Shown: positions 16,223 through 26,140, counted from the stretch's first letter. The stretch: DNA of 64,000 bases from Variovorax sp. JS1663 (GCF_002157355.1 NZ_LYMK01000018.1:1-64000); one strand, 5' to 3'. Numbers and translations: made by a program. The notes: generated from the sequence alone by a model not told the origin.

Positions 16223-17164
16223 ATGAATTTCCAACAACTGCGCTCGGTGCGCGAAGCCGTGCGCTGCGGCTTCAACCTCACCGAGGTTGCCCACACCCTT
16301 CACACCTCCCAGCCCGGCGTGAGCCGGCAGATCCGCGAGCTCGAGGAAGAGCTGGGCATCGAACTCTTCGTGCGCGCCGGCAAGCGCCTTACCGGCCTGA
16401 CCGAGCCCGGCGGCCACGTGCTGCCGATCATCGAGCGCATGCTGCAGGAGAGCAGCAACCTGCGGCACGCCGGCCAGGAATTCGTGGCGCGGCAGACCGG
16501 CCGCCTGTCGGTGGCCGCCACGCACACGCAGGCGCGCTATGCGCTGCCGGTGGCGGTGCAGGAGTTCCGCGGCCGCTTCCCCAACGTCAGCCTGCACCTG
16601 CACCAGGGCTCGCCCAAGCAGGTCGCGCAGATGCTGCTGGACGGCGAGGCCGACGTCGGCATCGCCACCGAAGCGCTCGGCGACTATGCGCAGCTCGTCG
16701 CCCTGCCCTGCTACCGCTGGACGCATTCGGTCGTCGTGCCGCCGGGGCATGCCCTGCTCGACGGCCCGCTCTCGCTGGAGGCGCTGGCGGAGCATCCGCT
16801 GATCACCTACGACAACGGCTTCACCGGCCGCACCCGCATCGACCGCGCCTTCGAGGACCAGGGCCTCGCGCCCCAGATCGTGCTGACCGCGATGGACGCC
16901 GACGTGATCAAGACCTACGTGCAGCTGGGCATGGGCGTGGGCGTGGTGGCCGGTATCGCCTTCGAGGCCGAGCGCGACACGCACCTGCGCGCTCTGGACG
17001 CCGGGCCGCTCTTCGGCATCAACCAGACCCGGCTGGCAGTGCGCCGCGGCAGCTACCTGCGCGGCTATGTGCATGCCTTCATCGAGTCCTTCGCGCCGTC
17101 GCTGACGCGCGAGGTGGTGGAGGAGGCACTGGCGTCCGACGCGGTGGTGCGCGACGAGGCCTGA
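16223..17164 (+). CDS. CysB/Cbl-like LysR-family regulator of sulfur metabolism
   Basis: 313 residues. The winged HTH (residues 1-60; HTSQPGVSRQIRELEEELG) and the effector-domain signature ATHTQARYALP place it in the CysB/Cbl/SsuR group, whose members sense sulfate or O-/N-acetylserine-type signals and switch on organosulfur genes when sulfate is scarce. It closes the plus arm of the sulfur block and is its natural regulator. It could instead be the main CysB of the genome; nothing in the window distinguishes the two. Confidence 0.88.
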   Translation: MNFQQLRSVREAVRCGFNLTEVAHTLHTSQPGVSRQIRELEEELGIELFVRAGKRLTGLTEPGGHVLPIIERMLQESSNLRHAGQEFVARQTGRLSVAATHTQARYALPVAVQEFRGRFPNVSLHLHQGSPKQVAQMLLDGEADVGIATEALGDYAQLVALPCYRWTHSVVVPPGHALLDGPLSLEALAEHPLITYDNGFTGRTRIDRAFEDQGLAPQIVLTAMDADVIKTYVQLGMGVGVVAGIAFEAERDTHLRALDAGPLFGINQTRLAVRRGSYLRGYVHAFIESFAPSLTREVVEEALASDAVVRDEA

Positions 17165-17170
17165 GCCTCT

Positions 17171-17848
17171 TCAGCCGGCGCCTTCGATGCCCAGCTCGCT
17201 GCAGATGCGCGCCGTCAGCGCCTTGAGGGCCGCGACCTCGGACTCGAGCCGGGCCACGTTGAGCTTCAGCGCAGCCACCTCGCCAAGCGAAGCCTCGGCC
17301 GGTGCTGCGCTCGGCGTACCGGCTGCCTCGAACACCTGCTCCACGGGCGCTCCGGACAGCAGGTGCATCCAGCGGCTTTCGCGCGCGCCCGGCAGGCGCG
17401 CGAGCTTCACCACCAGCGCACCGGCCGGCCGCTCGGCCAGCTCGTCGAGGAAGGCCTCGACCGAGGAGATGTCGGCGAAGTTGTGCATGCGCTCGCTGGC
17501 GATGCGCAGCTCGCCGGCGGTCTGCGGTCCGCGCAGCATGAGCACGGTCAGCAGGATGGTCGACTGCGAGGGCACTCGCAGCACCCGCTCGACGTTGTGC
17601 TCGTAGCGCGCGACGCGGCTCCCGCTCGATTCCATGACCAGGCTGTAGCCCTTGAGGCTGTCGAGGGCGGCCTGCACCTCGGCGTCGGACAGCTCCATCA
17701 GGGGATTGCGGCTGGTCTTCTGGTTGCAGCCGGCCACCAGCGCGTTGAGGCTGAGCGGATAGCTGTCGGGCACGGTGCGCTGCTTCTCGGCCAGGACGCC
17801 GAGCACGCGGGTTTCGACGGCGGAGAGGGTGGGCACGGTAGGCGTCAT
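17171..17848 (-). CDS. yceH: YceH family protein (DUF480)
   Basis: 225 residues from the ATG at 17848 (an ATG at 17875 would add nine). Two tandem winged-helix domains ([30 protein letters not shown] and [19 protein letters not shown]) match the DUF480 family. The last ~35 residues form a heptad-like coiled coil ([22 protein letters not shown]). The molecular role of YceH is not established. The gene converges on the CysB-like gene with 6 bp between stops. Confidence 0.88.
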   Translation of the reverse strand: MTPTVPTLSAVETRVLGVLAEKQRTVPDSYPLSLNALVAGCNQKTSRNPLMELSDAEVQAALDSLKGYSLVMESSGSRVARYEHNVERVLRVPSQSTILLTVLMLRGPQTAGELRIASERMHNFADISSVEAFLDELAERPAGALVVKLARLPGARESRWMHLLSGAPVEQVFEAAGTPSAAPAEASLGEVAALKLNVARLESEVAALKALTARICSELGIEGAG

Positions 17849-17964
17849 GGCGGCAGGCTCGCGGAAGGGCGTCAAAGTGTAAAGGCCGGGCGCCGCCTAA
17901 AATGCCCCTCCCGCCGCTCGCATGGGCCGCGGCTCCCGCAGCTCCCCCAGAAAGCGCCTTCTCG

Positions 17965-20052
17965 ATGCCTCAGCGCAAGCTCTTCGTCACCACCGCCCTG
18001 CCGTACGCCAACGGCAAGTTCCACATCGGCCACATCATGGAGTACATCCAGGCCGACATCTGGGTGCGGTTCCAGCGAATGCAGGACGCCGAGGTGAACT
18101 TCGTCTGCGCGGACGACGCGCACGGCGCGGCCATCACCATCGCGGCAGACAAGGCCGGCGTGACGCCGCAGCAGTTCGTGGCCGACATCGCCGCGGGCCG
18201 CAAGCCGTACCTGGACGGCTTTCACATCGCCTTCGACAACTGGCACTCCACGGACGCGCCGGAAAACCACGAGCTGGCGCGCCAGATCTACCTCGACCTC
18301 AAGAAGGCGGGCCTGATCGAGACGCGCCCGGTCGAGCAGTTCTACGACCCCGAGAAGGGCATGTTCCTGGCCGACCGCTTCATCAAGGGCGAGTGCCCCA
18401 ACTGCCATGCCAGGGACCAGTACGGGGACAACTGCGAGGTGTGCGGCGCCGTGTATGCGCCCACCGAGCTGATCGCCCCCTACTCGGCGCTGTCCGGCGC
18501 CAGGCCCGAGCTGCGCAGCTCCGACCACTTCTTCTTCAAGCTGTCCGATCCGCGCTGCGAGGCCTTCCTCAAGGAATGGACCACCACCCCCGGGCACGTG
18601 CAGCCCGAGGTGCAGAACAAGATCCGCGAGTGGCTGGTCAAGAAGGAAGACGGCACCGGCGGCCTGGGCGACTGGGACATCAGCCGCGACGCGCCCTACT
18701 TCGGCATCGAGATCCCTGACGCGCCGGGCAAGTACTTCTACGTCTGGCTCGATGCGCCGGTCGGCTACCTCGCGTCGCTGAAAAACCTCCTGGACAAGAC
18801 CTGCGTGGAGGCCGCCGGCGCCGGCATCTCCTACACCGAGTACATGGCCCAGCCGGACCTGGAGCAGGTGCACTTCATCGGCAAGGACATCATCACCTTC
18901 CACACGCTGTTCTGGCCGGCCATGCTGCACTTCTCGGGCCGCAAGGCACCCGACGCCATCTACGTGCACGGCCACCTCACGGTGAACAACGAGAAGATGA
19001 GCAAGAGCCGCGGCACCGGCATCGACCCGCTCCGGTTCCTCGACCTCGGCCTGAATCCAGAGCACCTGCGCTACTACCTGGCGGCCAAGCTCAACGGACG
19101 CAACGAGGACATCGACTTCAATCCCGAGGACTTCGTCGCCCGCGTCAACAGCGACCTGGTGGGCAAGTACATCAACATCGCCAGCCGCGCGGCGGGCTTC
19201 ATCACCAAGCGCTTCGGCGGCAAGCTGGGCACGCCCAGCGCCGACGGTGCCGCGCTGCTGGCCAGCCTGCGGGCGGGGGCGCAGGGCATCGCGCCGCTCT
19301 ACGACAGCCGCGACTTCGCGCGCGCGCTGCGCGACGTCATGCAGCTGGCCGACAAGGTCAACGAGTACGTCGACCAGAACAAGCCGTGGGAACTCGCCAG
19401 GCAGCCCGACCAGCTCGAGCGGCTGCACGACGTGTGCACCACCTGCATCGAGGCTTTCCGCCTGCTCACGCTCTACCTCAAGCCGGTGCTTCCGGCGCTG
19501 GCGGTGCAGGTCGAGGCCTTCCTCGGCTGCGAGGCGCTGCAGTGGGGCGAGGCCGATCGCCTGCTGGGCGCCGGCCACGCCATTGCCGACTACAAGCACC
19601 TCATGCAGCGCGCGGACCCCAAGCTGCTCGACCAGCTCTTCGAGCCCACGGTCCAGGCCGCCGAGGAGGAGGCCGACGCGGTGCCCGCGCCGGGCGGCGA
19701 GCCGCTGGCCGACACCATCGGCATCGAGGACTTCGCCAAGGTCGACCTGCGCATCGCGAAGATCGTGGCCTGCGAGAAGGTCGATGGATCGACCAAGCTG
19801 CTGCGCCTCACACTGGACGCGGGCGAGGGCAGGACGCGCAACGTGTTCTCCGGCATCGCCAGCGCCTATCAACCCGAGCAGCTGGTCGGCAAGCTCACCG
19901 TGCTGGTGGCCAACCTGGCACCGCGCAAGATGAAGTTCGGCGTCTCCGAGGGCATGGTGCTGGCCGCCAGCCATGCGGACGAGAAGGCACAGCCGGGCAT
20001 TCACGTGCTCGAGCCCTGGCCTGGCGCGACGCCGGGGATGCGGGTACGCTGA
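17965..20052 (+). CDS. metG: Methionyl-tRNA synthetase
   Basis: 695 residues. It charges tRNA-Met with methionine in the cytoplasm. Class I marks are present: FHIGHIME (HIGH) near residue 20, KMSKS about 150 residues before the anticodon-binding domain, and a zinc knuckle with CPNCH and CEVC. The last ~110 residues (from [20 protein letters not shown]) are the Trbp111-like tRNA-binding/dimer domain. I use the ATG at 17965 (MPQRKLF) because homology starts there; an in-frame ATG at 17902 is less likely. Single gene with its own 116-bp upstream gap. Confidence 0.97.
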   Translation: MPQRKLFVTTALPYANGKFHIGHIMEYIQADIWVRFQRMQDAEVNFVCADDAHGAAITIAADKAGVTPQQFVADIAAGRKPYLDGFHIAFDNWHSTDAPENHELARQIYLDLKKAGLIETRPVEQFYDPEKGMFLADRFIKGECPNCHARDQYGDNCEVCGAVYAPTELIAPYSALSGARPELRSSDHFFFKLSDPRCEAFLKEWTTTPGHVQPEVQNKIREWLVKKEDGTGGLGDWDISRDAPYFGIEIPDAPGKYFYVWLDAPVGYLASLKNLLDKTCVEAAGAGISYTEYMAQPDLEQVHFIGKDIITFHTLFWPAMLHFSGRKAPDAIYVHGHLTVNNEKMSKSRGTGIDPLRFLDLGLNPEHLRYYLAAKLNGRNEDIDFNPEDFVARVNSDLVGKYINIASRAAGFITKRFGGKLGTPSADGAALLASLRAGAQGIAPLYDSRDFARALRDVMQLADKVNEYVDQNKPWELARQPDQLERLHDVCTTCIEAFRLLTLYLKPVLPALAVQVEAFLGCEALQWGEADRLLGAGHAIADYKHLMQRADPKLLDQLFEPTVQAAEEEADAVPAPGGEPLADTIGIEDFAKVDLRIAKIVACEKVDGSTKLLRLTLDAGEGRTRNVFSGIASAYQPEQLVGKLTVLVANLAPRKMKFGVSEGMVLAASHADEKAQPGIHVLEPWPGATPGMRVR

Positions 20053-20074
20053 CGCGCTCACCGAGGATCTGCCC

Positions 20075-20269
20075 ATGAAACGCATCGCCCTGCTGGCCCT
20101 CGCCGCGCTCCTGCTGTCCGGCTGCGCCGTCGTCACGGTGGCCAGCACGGCCGTGAGCGTGACCGCCGGCGCGGTGGGCCTGGCGGCCGATGCGGCCATC
20201 GGCACCGCGCGCATCACCGGCAAGGCGGTGGGCGCAGCGGCCGACGCGGTGCTGCCCAGCGACGAATAG
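20075..20269 (+). CDS. Small lipoprotein of unknown function
   Basis: 64 residues. Signal peptide with a clear lipobox LLSGC at about residues 13-17, followed by an Ala/Val/Gly-rich tail (VSVTAGAVGLAADAAIGTAR) that could pack as a glycine-zipper helix. Probably attached to the outer or inner membrane from the periplasmic side. It lies 22 bp after metG and 36 bp before the SulP gene on the same strand. Similar tiny lipoproteins are common in Burkholderiales; no function is known to me. Confidence 0.75.
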   Translation: MKRIALLALAALLLSGCAVVTVASTAVSVTAGAVGLAADAAIGTARITGKAVGAAADAVLPSDE

Positions 20270-20305
20270 CGCCAGCTGCCCGACAGGCGAGGCCACAATG
20301 GCGGC

Positions 20306-21979
20306 ATGAGCTCGCCTTTGCCGATCGCCCGCTTCCGCCCCCGACTCGTCGACGCGCTGGCAGGCTACGACAGGCAACGTTTTCTCAAGGACCTCGGCGC
20401 CGGCGCCACGGTGGGCATCGTGGCGCTGCCGCTGGCGATGGCTTTTGCGATCGCATCCGGCCTCAAGCCCGAGGCCGGCATCTGGACCGCGATCATCGCC
20501 GGCTTCCTGATCGCGGCCCTGGGCGGGTCGGCCGTGCAGATCGGCGGGCCGGCCGGCGCCTTCATCGTGATCGTCTACGGCATCGTCGAGCGCTACGGTG
20601 TGGCCAACCTCCTGATCGCCACGGCCTGCGCCGGCCTGCTGCTGTTCCTGATGGGGCTGTTCCGGCTGGGCACGCTGGTGCGCTACGTGCCGGTGTCGAT
20701 CGTGATCGGCTTCACCAACGGCATCGCGGTGCTGATCCTCATCTCGCAGATCAAGGACTGGCTCGGCCTCGCCATCCCGAAGATGCCGGCCGACATGTTC
20801 TCGCAGCTGCACACGCTGGTCACCAGCCTGGACAGCTTCAACCCCTACGCCTTCGGACTCGGCCTGGCCTGCCTGCTGGGGCTGTTCGCCTGGCCCACGC
20901 TGCTGCACGACAAGACCCGCTTCGGCTACGCGGTGCGGCTGGTGCTGGGCCGCGTGACCGAGTTGCGCGCCGTGCGTGCCGGCTCACGCGTGCCGGGGCC
21001 GATCGTCGCGCTGGTCACGCTCACGCTGGTGTCCTGGGGCTTCGGCCTGCCGGTCGAGACCATCGGGACGCGGTTCGGCGGCATCCCTGACGGCCTGCCG
21101 GCCTTCGCGCTGCCGGACTTCTCGTGGGAGACCGTCAAACAGCTGGTGACGCCCACCCTCACCATCGCACTGCTGGGCGCGATCGAGTCGCTGCTGTGCG
21201 CTCGGGTGGCCGACCAGGTCAGCGGCCTGCCGCGCCACGACCCGAACCAGGAGCTGATGGCACAGGGCGTGGCCAACCTGGTCACGCCCTTCTTCGGCGG
21301 CATGCCGGCCACCGGCACCATCGCGCGCACGGTGACCAACGTGCGCGCAGGCGCTAACTCGCCCGTCGCCGGCATCGTGCACGCGTTGATGCTGATGCTG
21401 GTCGTGCTGGCGGCGGCGCCCCTCGCGCAGCACGTGCCGCTGGCGGTGCTGGCCGGCATCCTGGTCTTCGTGGCCTTGAACATGGGCGAGTGGCGCGAGT
21501 TCTCGCCCTACATGCTGCGCCGTTTCAGCCGGCACTACCGGCTGCTGATGCTGGGCACCTTCTTCCTCACGGTGGTGTTCGACCTCACGGTCGCGGTGCA
21601 GGCCGGCATCGTGCTGGCCTGCGCCCTCTTCGTGCGGCGCATGAGCCAGCTCTTCAGCGTCGAGATGGTGTCGCTGGAGCCGCCGCAGCTCACCTTCAGG
21701 CTCTACGGCGCCCTCTTCTTCGGCGCTGCCGCCAAGCTGGACCCGACGGTGCAGGCGATCGAGCGCGCGCCGCGCGGCATGGTGGTGGTGCTGGACGCCA
21801 TGCACCTGATCTCGCTCGACGCCACCGGCCTGGACGCGCTGCGCCAGGTACACAAGGCGGTGCTGGCGCGTGGCGGGCAGCTGCGCATCGAGTCGCTGCA
21901 GCCGCAGCCGATGGAGGCGATCGTGCGCTCGGGCTTCGCGGACGAGATCGCGGCCGGTCGGCCGGCGGAGGCGGCCTAG
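20306..21979 (+). CDS. SulP family inorganic anion transporter with STAS domain
   Basis: 557 residues. A 10-14 helix core carries the SulP signature around GATVGIVALPLAMAFAIASG and GGPAGAFIVIVYG; a C-terminal STAS domain (~440-540) contains VVVLDAMHLISLDATGLDAL. Members move sulfate, bicarbonate or dicarboxylates across the inner membrane. Given sulfonate genes a few kb away, sulfate is tempting, but the intervening genes are housekeeping and the ion cannot be read from the sequence. The gene ends 4 bp inside the convergent lipoprotein gene. Confidence 0.9.
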   Translation: MSSPLPIARFRPRLVDALAGYDRQRFLKDLGAGATVGIVALPLAMAFAIASGLKPEAGIWTAIIAGFLIAALGGSAVQIGGPAGAFIVIVYGIVERYGVANLLIATACAGLLLFLMGLFRLGTLVRYVPVSIVIGFTNGIAVLILISQIKDWLGLAIPKMPADMFSQLHTLVTSLDSFNPYAFGLGLACLLGLFAWPTLLHDKTRFGYAVRLVLGRVTELRAVRAGSRVPGPIVALVTLTLVSWGFGLPVETIGTRFGGIPDGLPAFALPDFSWETVKQLVTPTLTIALLGAIESLLCARVADQVSGLPRHDPNQELMAQGVANLVTPFFGGMPATGTIARTVTNVRAGANSPVAGIVHALMLMLVVLAAAPLAQHVPLAVLAGILVFVALNMGEWREFSPYMLRRFSRHYRLLMLGTFFLTVVFDLTVAVQAGIVLACALFVRRMSQLFSVEMVSLEPPQLTFRLYGALFFGAAAKLDPTVQAIERAPRGMVVVLDAMHLISLDATGLDALRQVHKAVLARGGQLRIESLQPQPMEAIVRSGFADEIAAGRPAEAA

Positions 21980-22443
21980 GGTGCCTCGGTGCTGCGATCG
22001 GGCGAGGAACCCGCGCTCACCACGCGCTGGTCGTCATTGAGGGTGGCGACGAACACCATCGGCGCATTGGGCGGCTGCATCCAGCGCCACTCCCACGCAG
22101 TCTCGTTCTTCAGCGGATAGGGCGTGCGCCGCGCCGGCTTGCCCAGCAGCTTGCGCAGGTCTTCCATGGCCATCCCTGGCTGGACTCTGGCGAAGTTCTC
22201 GGGTGTGAGAACCTGGCGCAGCGCGGCCATCTTCCCGTCGGGGCCGATGGTGATCATGTAGTTCTTCTGGCCTTGCGGCTGGCGGTTGTATTCGAAGACC
22301 CGGCCGGCCGGCGAGTCCCAGATGTTCTCCGGCTCACCGAAGCGCGCGCGCACGTCGGCTTCGGTCGCGACGCCTTCCTCCAGTTCGCTGATGCGCTTCG
22401 GATCGCAGGCCGCGAGGCTAAGAACGATGGCCAGCAAGGCCAT
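21976..22443 (-). CDS. BamE/OmlA-like lipoprotein
   Basis: 155 residues. The signal peptide MALLAIVLSLAAC ends in a lipobox (LAAC), so the mature protein is a lipoprotein. The fold suggests two SmpA/OmlA-like repeats (GVATEADVRARFGEPENIW and VQPGMAMEDLRKLLGKPAR), the BLIP-like layout seen in BamE. A longer open frame upstream only reads through the dispersed repeat at 22451-22543, so I start at 22443. It may help outer-membrane assembly or be a paralogue with another role. Confidence 0.78.
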   Translation of the reverse strand: MALLAIVLSLAACDPKRISELEEGVATEADVRARFGEPENIWDSPAGRVFEYNRQPQGQKNYMITIGPDGKMAALRQVLTPENFARVQPGMAMEDLRKLLGKPARRTPYPLKNETAWEWRWMQPPNAPMVFVATLNDDQRVVSAGSSPDRSTEAP

Positions 22444-22450
22444 GCCAGGG

Positions 22451-22543
22451 ACACCGCGGAACCGGCTTTGCCGGGCCGCTGGTGTCGCCCTCGGTGAGGG
22501 GGTTGGCGGAGCGACACGAAGTGCGCGAAGCCTGGGGGAGAGC
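22451..22543. repeat. Dispersed intergenic repeat, copy 1
   Basis: 93 bp closely matching 52036-52124 in the same orientation. Shared blocks include ACACCGCGGAACCGG, CTTTGCCGGGCCGCTGGTGT, GTGAGGGGGTTGGCGGA and AGCCTGGGGGAGAGC. It contains the hairpin CCGGC-TTT-GCCGG. It lies between two minus-strand genes, just after the lectin-like stop. Confidence 0.85.
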
Positions 22544-22547
22544 CACA

Positions 22548-23213
22548 TCACTGCGCGAAGCAGTACATCAGGCCGCCGCCGCCGGTGGTCTTCAGCGCAT
22601 CCAGGCTGCATCCCCTGGTGGCATGGGAGGAATTCCACGACTTCGCCGGCGCGCTCTCGTCGAGCCCGGTCCGGTCATGGTGCCCCACGATGGCCGAGCC
22701 CTCGCCGCTCTTGGTCCAGTTGCCGCAGGTGTTGTCCTTGCCGTCGCTGATGGCGCGGCCGTCGGGCGTGGAGCCGGTCAGGATGTCGTGCAGGTTCACC
22801 GCGTCACCGCGGCCGCTGATGATCTCGCCCTTCTCGGTCAGCGCGGTCTGCTTGGTGAGCTTGTTGTTGGGGCCGTGCAGGTCGTCCACGCTGCTGGCGA
22901 CCTGATCGCCCTTGGCATTGACCCAGGGGCCCTTGCCGATGCGGTCGCGCGCATTCACCGCCGGGCTGCCGGCCATGGCGCTGTTGCTGAGGTAGGCGCG
23001 CCAGGTCTTGCCGCCGGCGCCGACCTTGGAAGCAAGGCTCTGGCAATAGCCGTCGGCACCCGCGAGGCCGCCGAAATCCGCCCCCTTGCCCGGATTGGCG
23101 CTGGTCAGGAAGAAGCTCATCCTGCCCTGCGACGAGCCGGTCATGCTGCCGCAGGCGGCCAGGGCAGCAACGGCTGCGGCGGCCGAGACGAGGTACAACG
23201 AATAGCGACGCAT
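22548..23213 (-). CDS. Lectin-like lipoprotein (endostatin/C-type-lectin-like fold)
   Basis: 221 residues. Signal peptide with lipobox LAAC (about residues 18-21), then a single domain with aromatic, Gly and Cys marks: GGLAGADGYCQSLASKVGAG, KTWRAYLSNSA, ARDRIGKGPWVNAKG, a central HDILTG, CGNWTKSG, VGHHDR and a closing GLMYCFAQ. Proteins of this type in related genomes are labelled lectin because the fold resembles the collagen XV/XVIII NC10 (endostatin) domain. Two Cys pairs probably form disulfides outside the cytoplasm. The ligand is unknown; surface sugar binding is a guess. Confidence 0.72.
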   Translation of the reverse strand: MRRYSLYLVSAAAAVAALAACGSMTGSSQGRMSFFLTSANPGKGADFGGLAGADGYCQSLASKVGAGGKTWRAYLSNSAMAGSPAVNARDRIGKGPWVNAKGDQVASSVDDLHGPNNKLTKQTALTEKGEIISGRGDAVNLHDILTGSTPDGRAISDGKDNTCGNWTKSGEGSAIVGHHDRTGLDESAPAKSWNSSHATRGCSLDALKTTGGGGLMYCFAQ

Positions 23214-23244
23214 GGGCAGGTCCTTTTGTGGTTGGGGGTCCCAC

Positions 23245-23304
23245 GCTAGCGCGGGGTGCCGCCCTCAACAAGGAGGAATTCACGGGTACCAGGATGCGGG
23301 ATCC
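23245..23304. other. Intergenic string resembling an expression-vector polylinker
   Basis: In 60 bp the sequence reads GCTAGC (23245), AGGAGGAATTC (23271-23281), GGTACC (23285) and GGATCC (23299), the order of NheI, a strong ribosome site with EcoRI, KpnI and BamHI. The AGGAGG is followed by ATG at 23294, but that frame is only the wrong-frame reading of the next two genes. It is most likely chance; it is recorded because it is odd. Confidence 0.3.
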
Positions 23305-23342
23305 CGCCCCGGTAAAATTCGGCACCGCCAAAGGTTCACACC

Positions 23343-23549
23343 ATGTCTCTCTTCGCCCGCGACCATTACACCTCCGAGATCACGAACTTCATCGAAGAGA
23401 TGAAGCAGAAGAAGCCGACGCTCGAAGCCGAGCAGCGCGCCGGCCGCGGGCTGCTGTGGGACAAGCACCTCGACCGCGGCGCACAGGACGAATACCGCCA
23501 GGCCCGGGTGCAGCAGCAGGCCTACGTCTACCAGACCAAAGTGAAATAA
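23343..23549 (+). CDS. DUF3460 family protein
   Basis: 68 residues (MSLFARDHYTSEITNFIEEM to the end), typical in length for DUF3460, a betaproteobacterial family usually placed just before scpA. Mostly helical and charged, with no signal peptide. A TAAAAT that could serve as -10 lies at 23312-23317. The stop adjoins the GTG start of scpA directly, so the two are cotranscribed. Function unknown. Confidence 0.85.
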   Translation: MSLFARDHYTSEITNFIEEMKQKKPTLEAEQRAGRGLLWDKHLDRGAQDEYRQARVQQQAYVYQTKVK

Positions 23550-24455
23550 GTGCCGATCCGGCCCGTCACGACCCATCGGGATGCGGGCCCGGCCGCCGAG
23601 GCCGGTGTCGCCGACCCCGGGATCGTCGTGGACGAGGACGCGCCGCCGATCGGTCCGATGCCCGAGGTGGTCGACCAGGTCGCGCTGGCCCGACTCTATG
23701 GCGAACCGCTGTTCGCGCTGCCCAACGACCTGTACATCCCGCCCGAGGCGCTGCAGGTCTTCCTGGAGGCTTTCGAGGGGCCGCTCGACCTGCTGCTCTA
23801 CCTGATCCGCAAGCAGAACTTCAACATCCTCGACATCCCGATGGCGGGATTGACGCGCCAGTACCTCGCCTACGTCGATCAGGTGCGCCAGACCAATCTC
23901 GAGCTCGCGGCCGAGTACCTGCTCATGGCCGCGATGCTGATCGAGATCAAGTCGCGCATGCTGCTGCCGCCCAAGAAGACGGCCGACGGCGAGGAGGTCG
24001 AGGATCCACGCGCGGAGCTGGTGCGGCGCCTGCTCGAATACGAGCAGGCCAAGCTGCAGGCCGCGGCCATCAGCAACCTGCCGCAGGCCGGGCGCGATTT
24101 CTGGCGATCGCAGGTCTACATCGAGCAGTCGCTCAAGCCGCGCTTCCCGGACGTGAACGTGGTCGACCTGCGCGAGGCCTGGGCCGACATCCTCAAGCGC
24201 GCCAAGCTCGTGCAGCATCACAAGATCTCGCGCGAGGAGCTCAGCGTGCGCGAGCACATGAGCATCGTGCTGCGCCATTTGCAGGGCCGTCAGTTCGTCG
24301 AGTTCGAGAAGCTCTTCGATACCAGCCGCGGCGCGCCGGTGATGGTGGTCACCTTCATCGCCATGCTGGAGCTGGCGAAGGAGACGCTGATCGAGATCAC
24401 TCAGGCTGAGGCCTTCGCGCCCATCTACGTTCGCTTGGCTTATTCCCCAGCATGA
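23550..24455 (+). CDS. scpA: Segregation and condensation protein A
   Basis: 301 residues from the GTG at 23550. ScpA is the kleisin that bridges SMC heads with ScpB during chromosome condensation. Family marks: [54 protein letters not shown], and a C-terminal winged helix ([20 protein letters not shown]). The first ~60 residues are a variable acidic/proline-rich lead. No scpB or smc is in the window. Confidence 0.93.
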   Translation: MPIRPVTTHRDAGPAAEAGVADPGIVVDEDAPPIGPMPEVVDQVALARLYGEPLFALPNDLYIPPEALQVFLEAFEGPLDLLLYLIRKQNFNILDIPMAGLTRQYLAYVDQVRQTNLELAAEYLLMAAMLIEIKSRMLLPPKKTADGEEVEDPRAELVRRLLEYEQAKLQAAAISNLPQAGRDFWRSQVYIEQSLKPRFPDVNVVDLREAWADILKRAKLVQHHKISREELSVREHMSIVLRHLQGRQFVEFEKLFDTSRGAPVMVVTFIAMLELAKETLIEITQAEAFAPIYVRLAYSPA

Positions 24456-24471
24456 TGCTTCCCCGACCGGG

Positions 24472-26064
24472 ATGATCGATTTGATGCACGATTTCGATGT
24501 TCTGATCGTCGGCAGCGGGCTGGCCGGCCTCAGCGCTGCGCTGCACCTCGCGCCCACCCACCGCGTGGCGGTGATCACCAAGCGCTCGTTGTCCGACGGG
24601 GCCAGCCAGTGGGCGCAGGGCGGCATCGCCGCCGTGCTCGGCGAGGAGGACAGCCTCGAATCCCACGTGGACGACACCCTGGTGGCCGGCGCCGGCCTGT
24701 GCGACCTGGCAGCCACCCGCTTCGTGGTGGCGCACGCGCCTGGCGCCATCGCCTGGCTGCGCGAACTGGGCGTGCCCTTCTCGCTGGAGAACGGCGAGCT
24801 GCACCTCACGCGGGAGGGCGGCCACAGCCAGCGCCGCATCGTGCATGCGACCGACGCCACCGGCGCCGCCGTGCAGCGCACGCTGATCGAGACGGTGCGG
24901 CGCACGCCGAACATCACGCTGTTCGAGCAGCACACGCTGGTGGACGTGATCACCGGCCGCAAGCTGGGCCTGAAGGACCCGGCCTGCCTGGGCCTCTACG
25001 CGCTCGACGAAGTGACCGACGAGGTGCTGACCTTCCGCGCCCCCCACACCATCCTGGCCACGGGCGGCGCGGGCAAGGTCTACCTCTACACCACCAACCC
25101 CGATACGGCCACCGGCGACGGAATCGCCGCGGCCTGGCGCGCAGGCTGCCGGGTGGCGAACATGGAATTCATCCAGTTCCACCCGACCTGCCTGTACCAC
25201 CCGCATGCCAAGTCCTTCCTGATCAGCGAGGCGGTGCGGGGCGAAGGCGGGCTGCTCAAGCTGCCCGCCTCGGCCGGCGGCAAGCGCTTCATGCCGGCGC
25301 ACGACGAGCGCGCCGAGCTGGCACCGCGCGACGTGGTGGCGCGCGCCATCGACTACGAGATGAAGCGGCACGGGCTGGACTGCGTGCACCTGGACATCTC
25401 GCACCAGAGCCCGGCTTTCCTGCGCGAGCATTTCCCCAACATCCTGGCGCGCTGCGCCGAGCTGGGGATCGACATCACGCGCGAGCCGATCCCGGTGGTG
25501 CCGGCCGCGCACTACACCTGCGGCGGCGTGCTCACGGACCTGGCCGGACGCACCGACGTGCCGGGCCTCTACGCGATCGGCGAGACGGCCTGCACGGGGT
25601 TGCACGGCGCCAATCGGCTGGCCAGCAACTCGCTGCTCGAGTGCATGGTGTTCGCGCGCGCGGCCGCGCAGGCGATCGCCGAGGCGCCGCGGCACGAGCC
25701 CGCCGCGCTGCCGGCCTGGGACGACAGCCGCGTCACCGATGCGGACGAGACGGTGGTCATCTCCCACAACTGGGACGAATTGCGCCGCTTCATGTGGGAC
25801 TACGTGGGCATCGTGCGCACCAACAAGCGCCTGGAACGCGCGGCCCACCGCATCGCGCTGCTGGAGCGCGAGATCCAGGAGTTCTACGCGCACTTCCACG
25901 TGAGCCGCGACCTGCTGGAGCTGCGCAACCTGGTGCAGGTGGCGGAGCTGATCGTGCGCTCGGCCCAGGCCCGGCGCGAGAGCCGCGGGCTGCACTTCAG
26001 CCGCGACTACCCGGCGCTGGCCGCGCCCGCGGCGCCGACGATCCTGGTGCCGCCGCCCGTCTGA
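24472..26064 (+). CDS. nadB: L-aspartate oxidase
   Basis: 530 residues. It oxidises L-aspartate to iminoaspartate with FAD, the first step of de novo NAD synthesis, in the cytoplasm. FAD-binding [15 protein letters not shown] sits at the N-terminus; [29 protein letters not shown] and [17 protein letters not shown] are typical of NadB and fumarate reductase relatives. An ATG at 24484 would shorten it by four residues. Its partners nadA and nadC are at 30165-32187 on the other strand, so the pathway is split around the pantothenate genes. Confidence 0.95.
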   Translation: MIDLMHDFDVLIVGSGLAGLSAALHLAPTHRVAVITKRSLSDGASQWAQGGIAAVLGEEDSLESHVDDTLVAGAGLCDLAATRFVVAHAPGAIAWLRELGVPFSLENGELHLTREGGHSQRRIVHATDATGAAVQRTLIETVRRTPNITLFEQHTLVDVITGRKLGLKDPACLGLYALDEVTDEVLTFRAPHTILATGGAGKVYLYTTNPDTATGDGIAAAWRAGCRVANMEFIQFHPTCLYHPHAKSFLISEAVRGEGGLLKLPASAGGKRFMPAHDERAELAPRDVVARAIDYEMKRHGLDCVHLDISHQSPAFLREHFPNILARCAELGIDITREPIPVVPAAHYTCGGVLTDLAGRTDVPGLYAIGETACTGLHGANRLASNSLLECMVFARAAAQAIAEAPRHEPAALPAWDDSRVTDADETVVISHNWDELRRFMWDYVGIVRTNKRLERAAHRIALLEREIQEFYAHFHVSRDLLELRNLVQVAELIVRSAQARRESRGLHFSRDYPALAAPAAPTILVPPPV

Positions 26065-26140
26065 AACCGGGTACAAAGTACCGGGCAGGGATTTTTCTTC
26101 TGCGGGTTCTCCACTAGGATTCGGCGAACTTTCGTGGCCT

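Noticed and set aside
17872..20307. 811-codon open frame on the minus strand opposite metG
   Set aside because: metG has all class I synthetase motifs; the opposite frame is low-complexity Val/Leu/Glu/Arg with no family.
20306..21979. SulP transporter as part of the sulfonate cluster
   Set aside because: YceH, MetG and a small lipoprotein lie between, and the ion cannot be told from sequence.
22444..22638. N-terminal extension of the BamE-like lipoprotein
   Set aside because: The extra residues are only the translation of the dispersed repeat; the signal peptide with lipobox starts at 22443.
26070..26097. Terminator after nadB (GGTAC-AAA-GTACC and a later T-run)
   Set aside because: The stem is only 5 bp and the T-run begins 9 bases after it, too weak and too far for a confident call.
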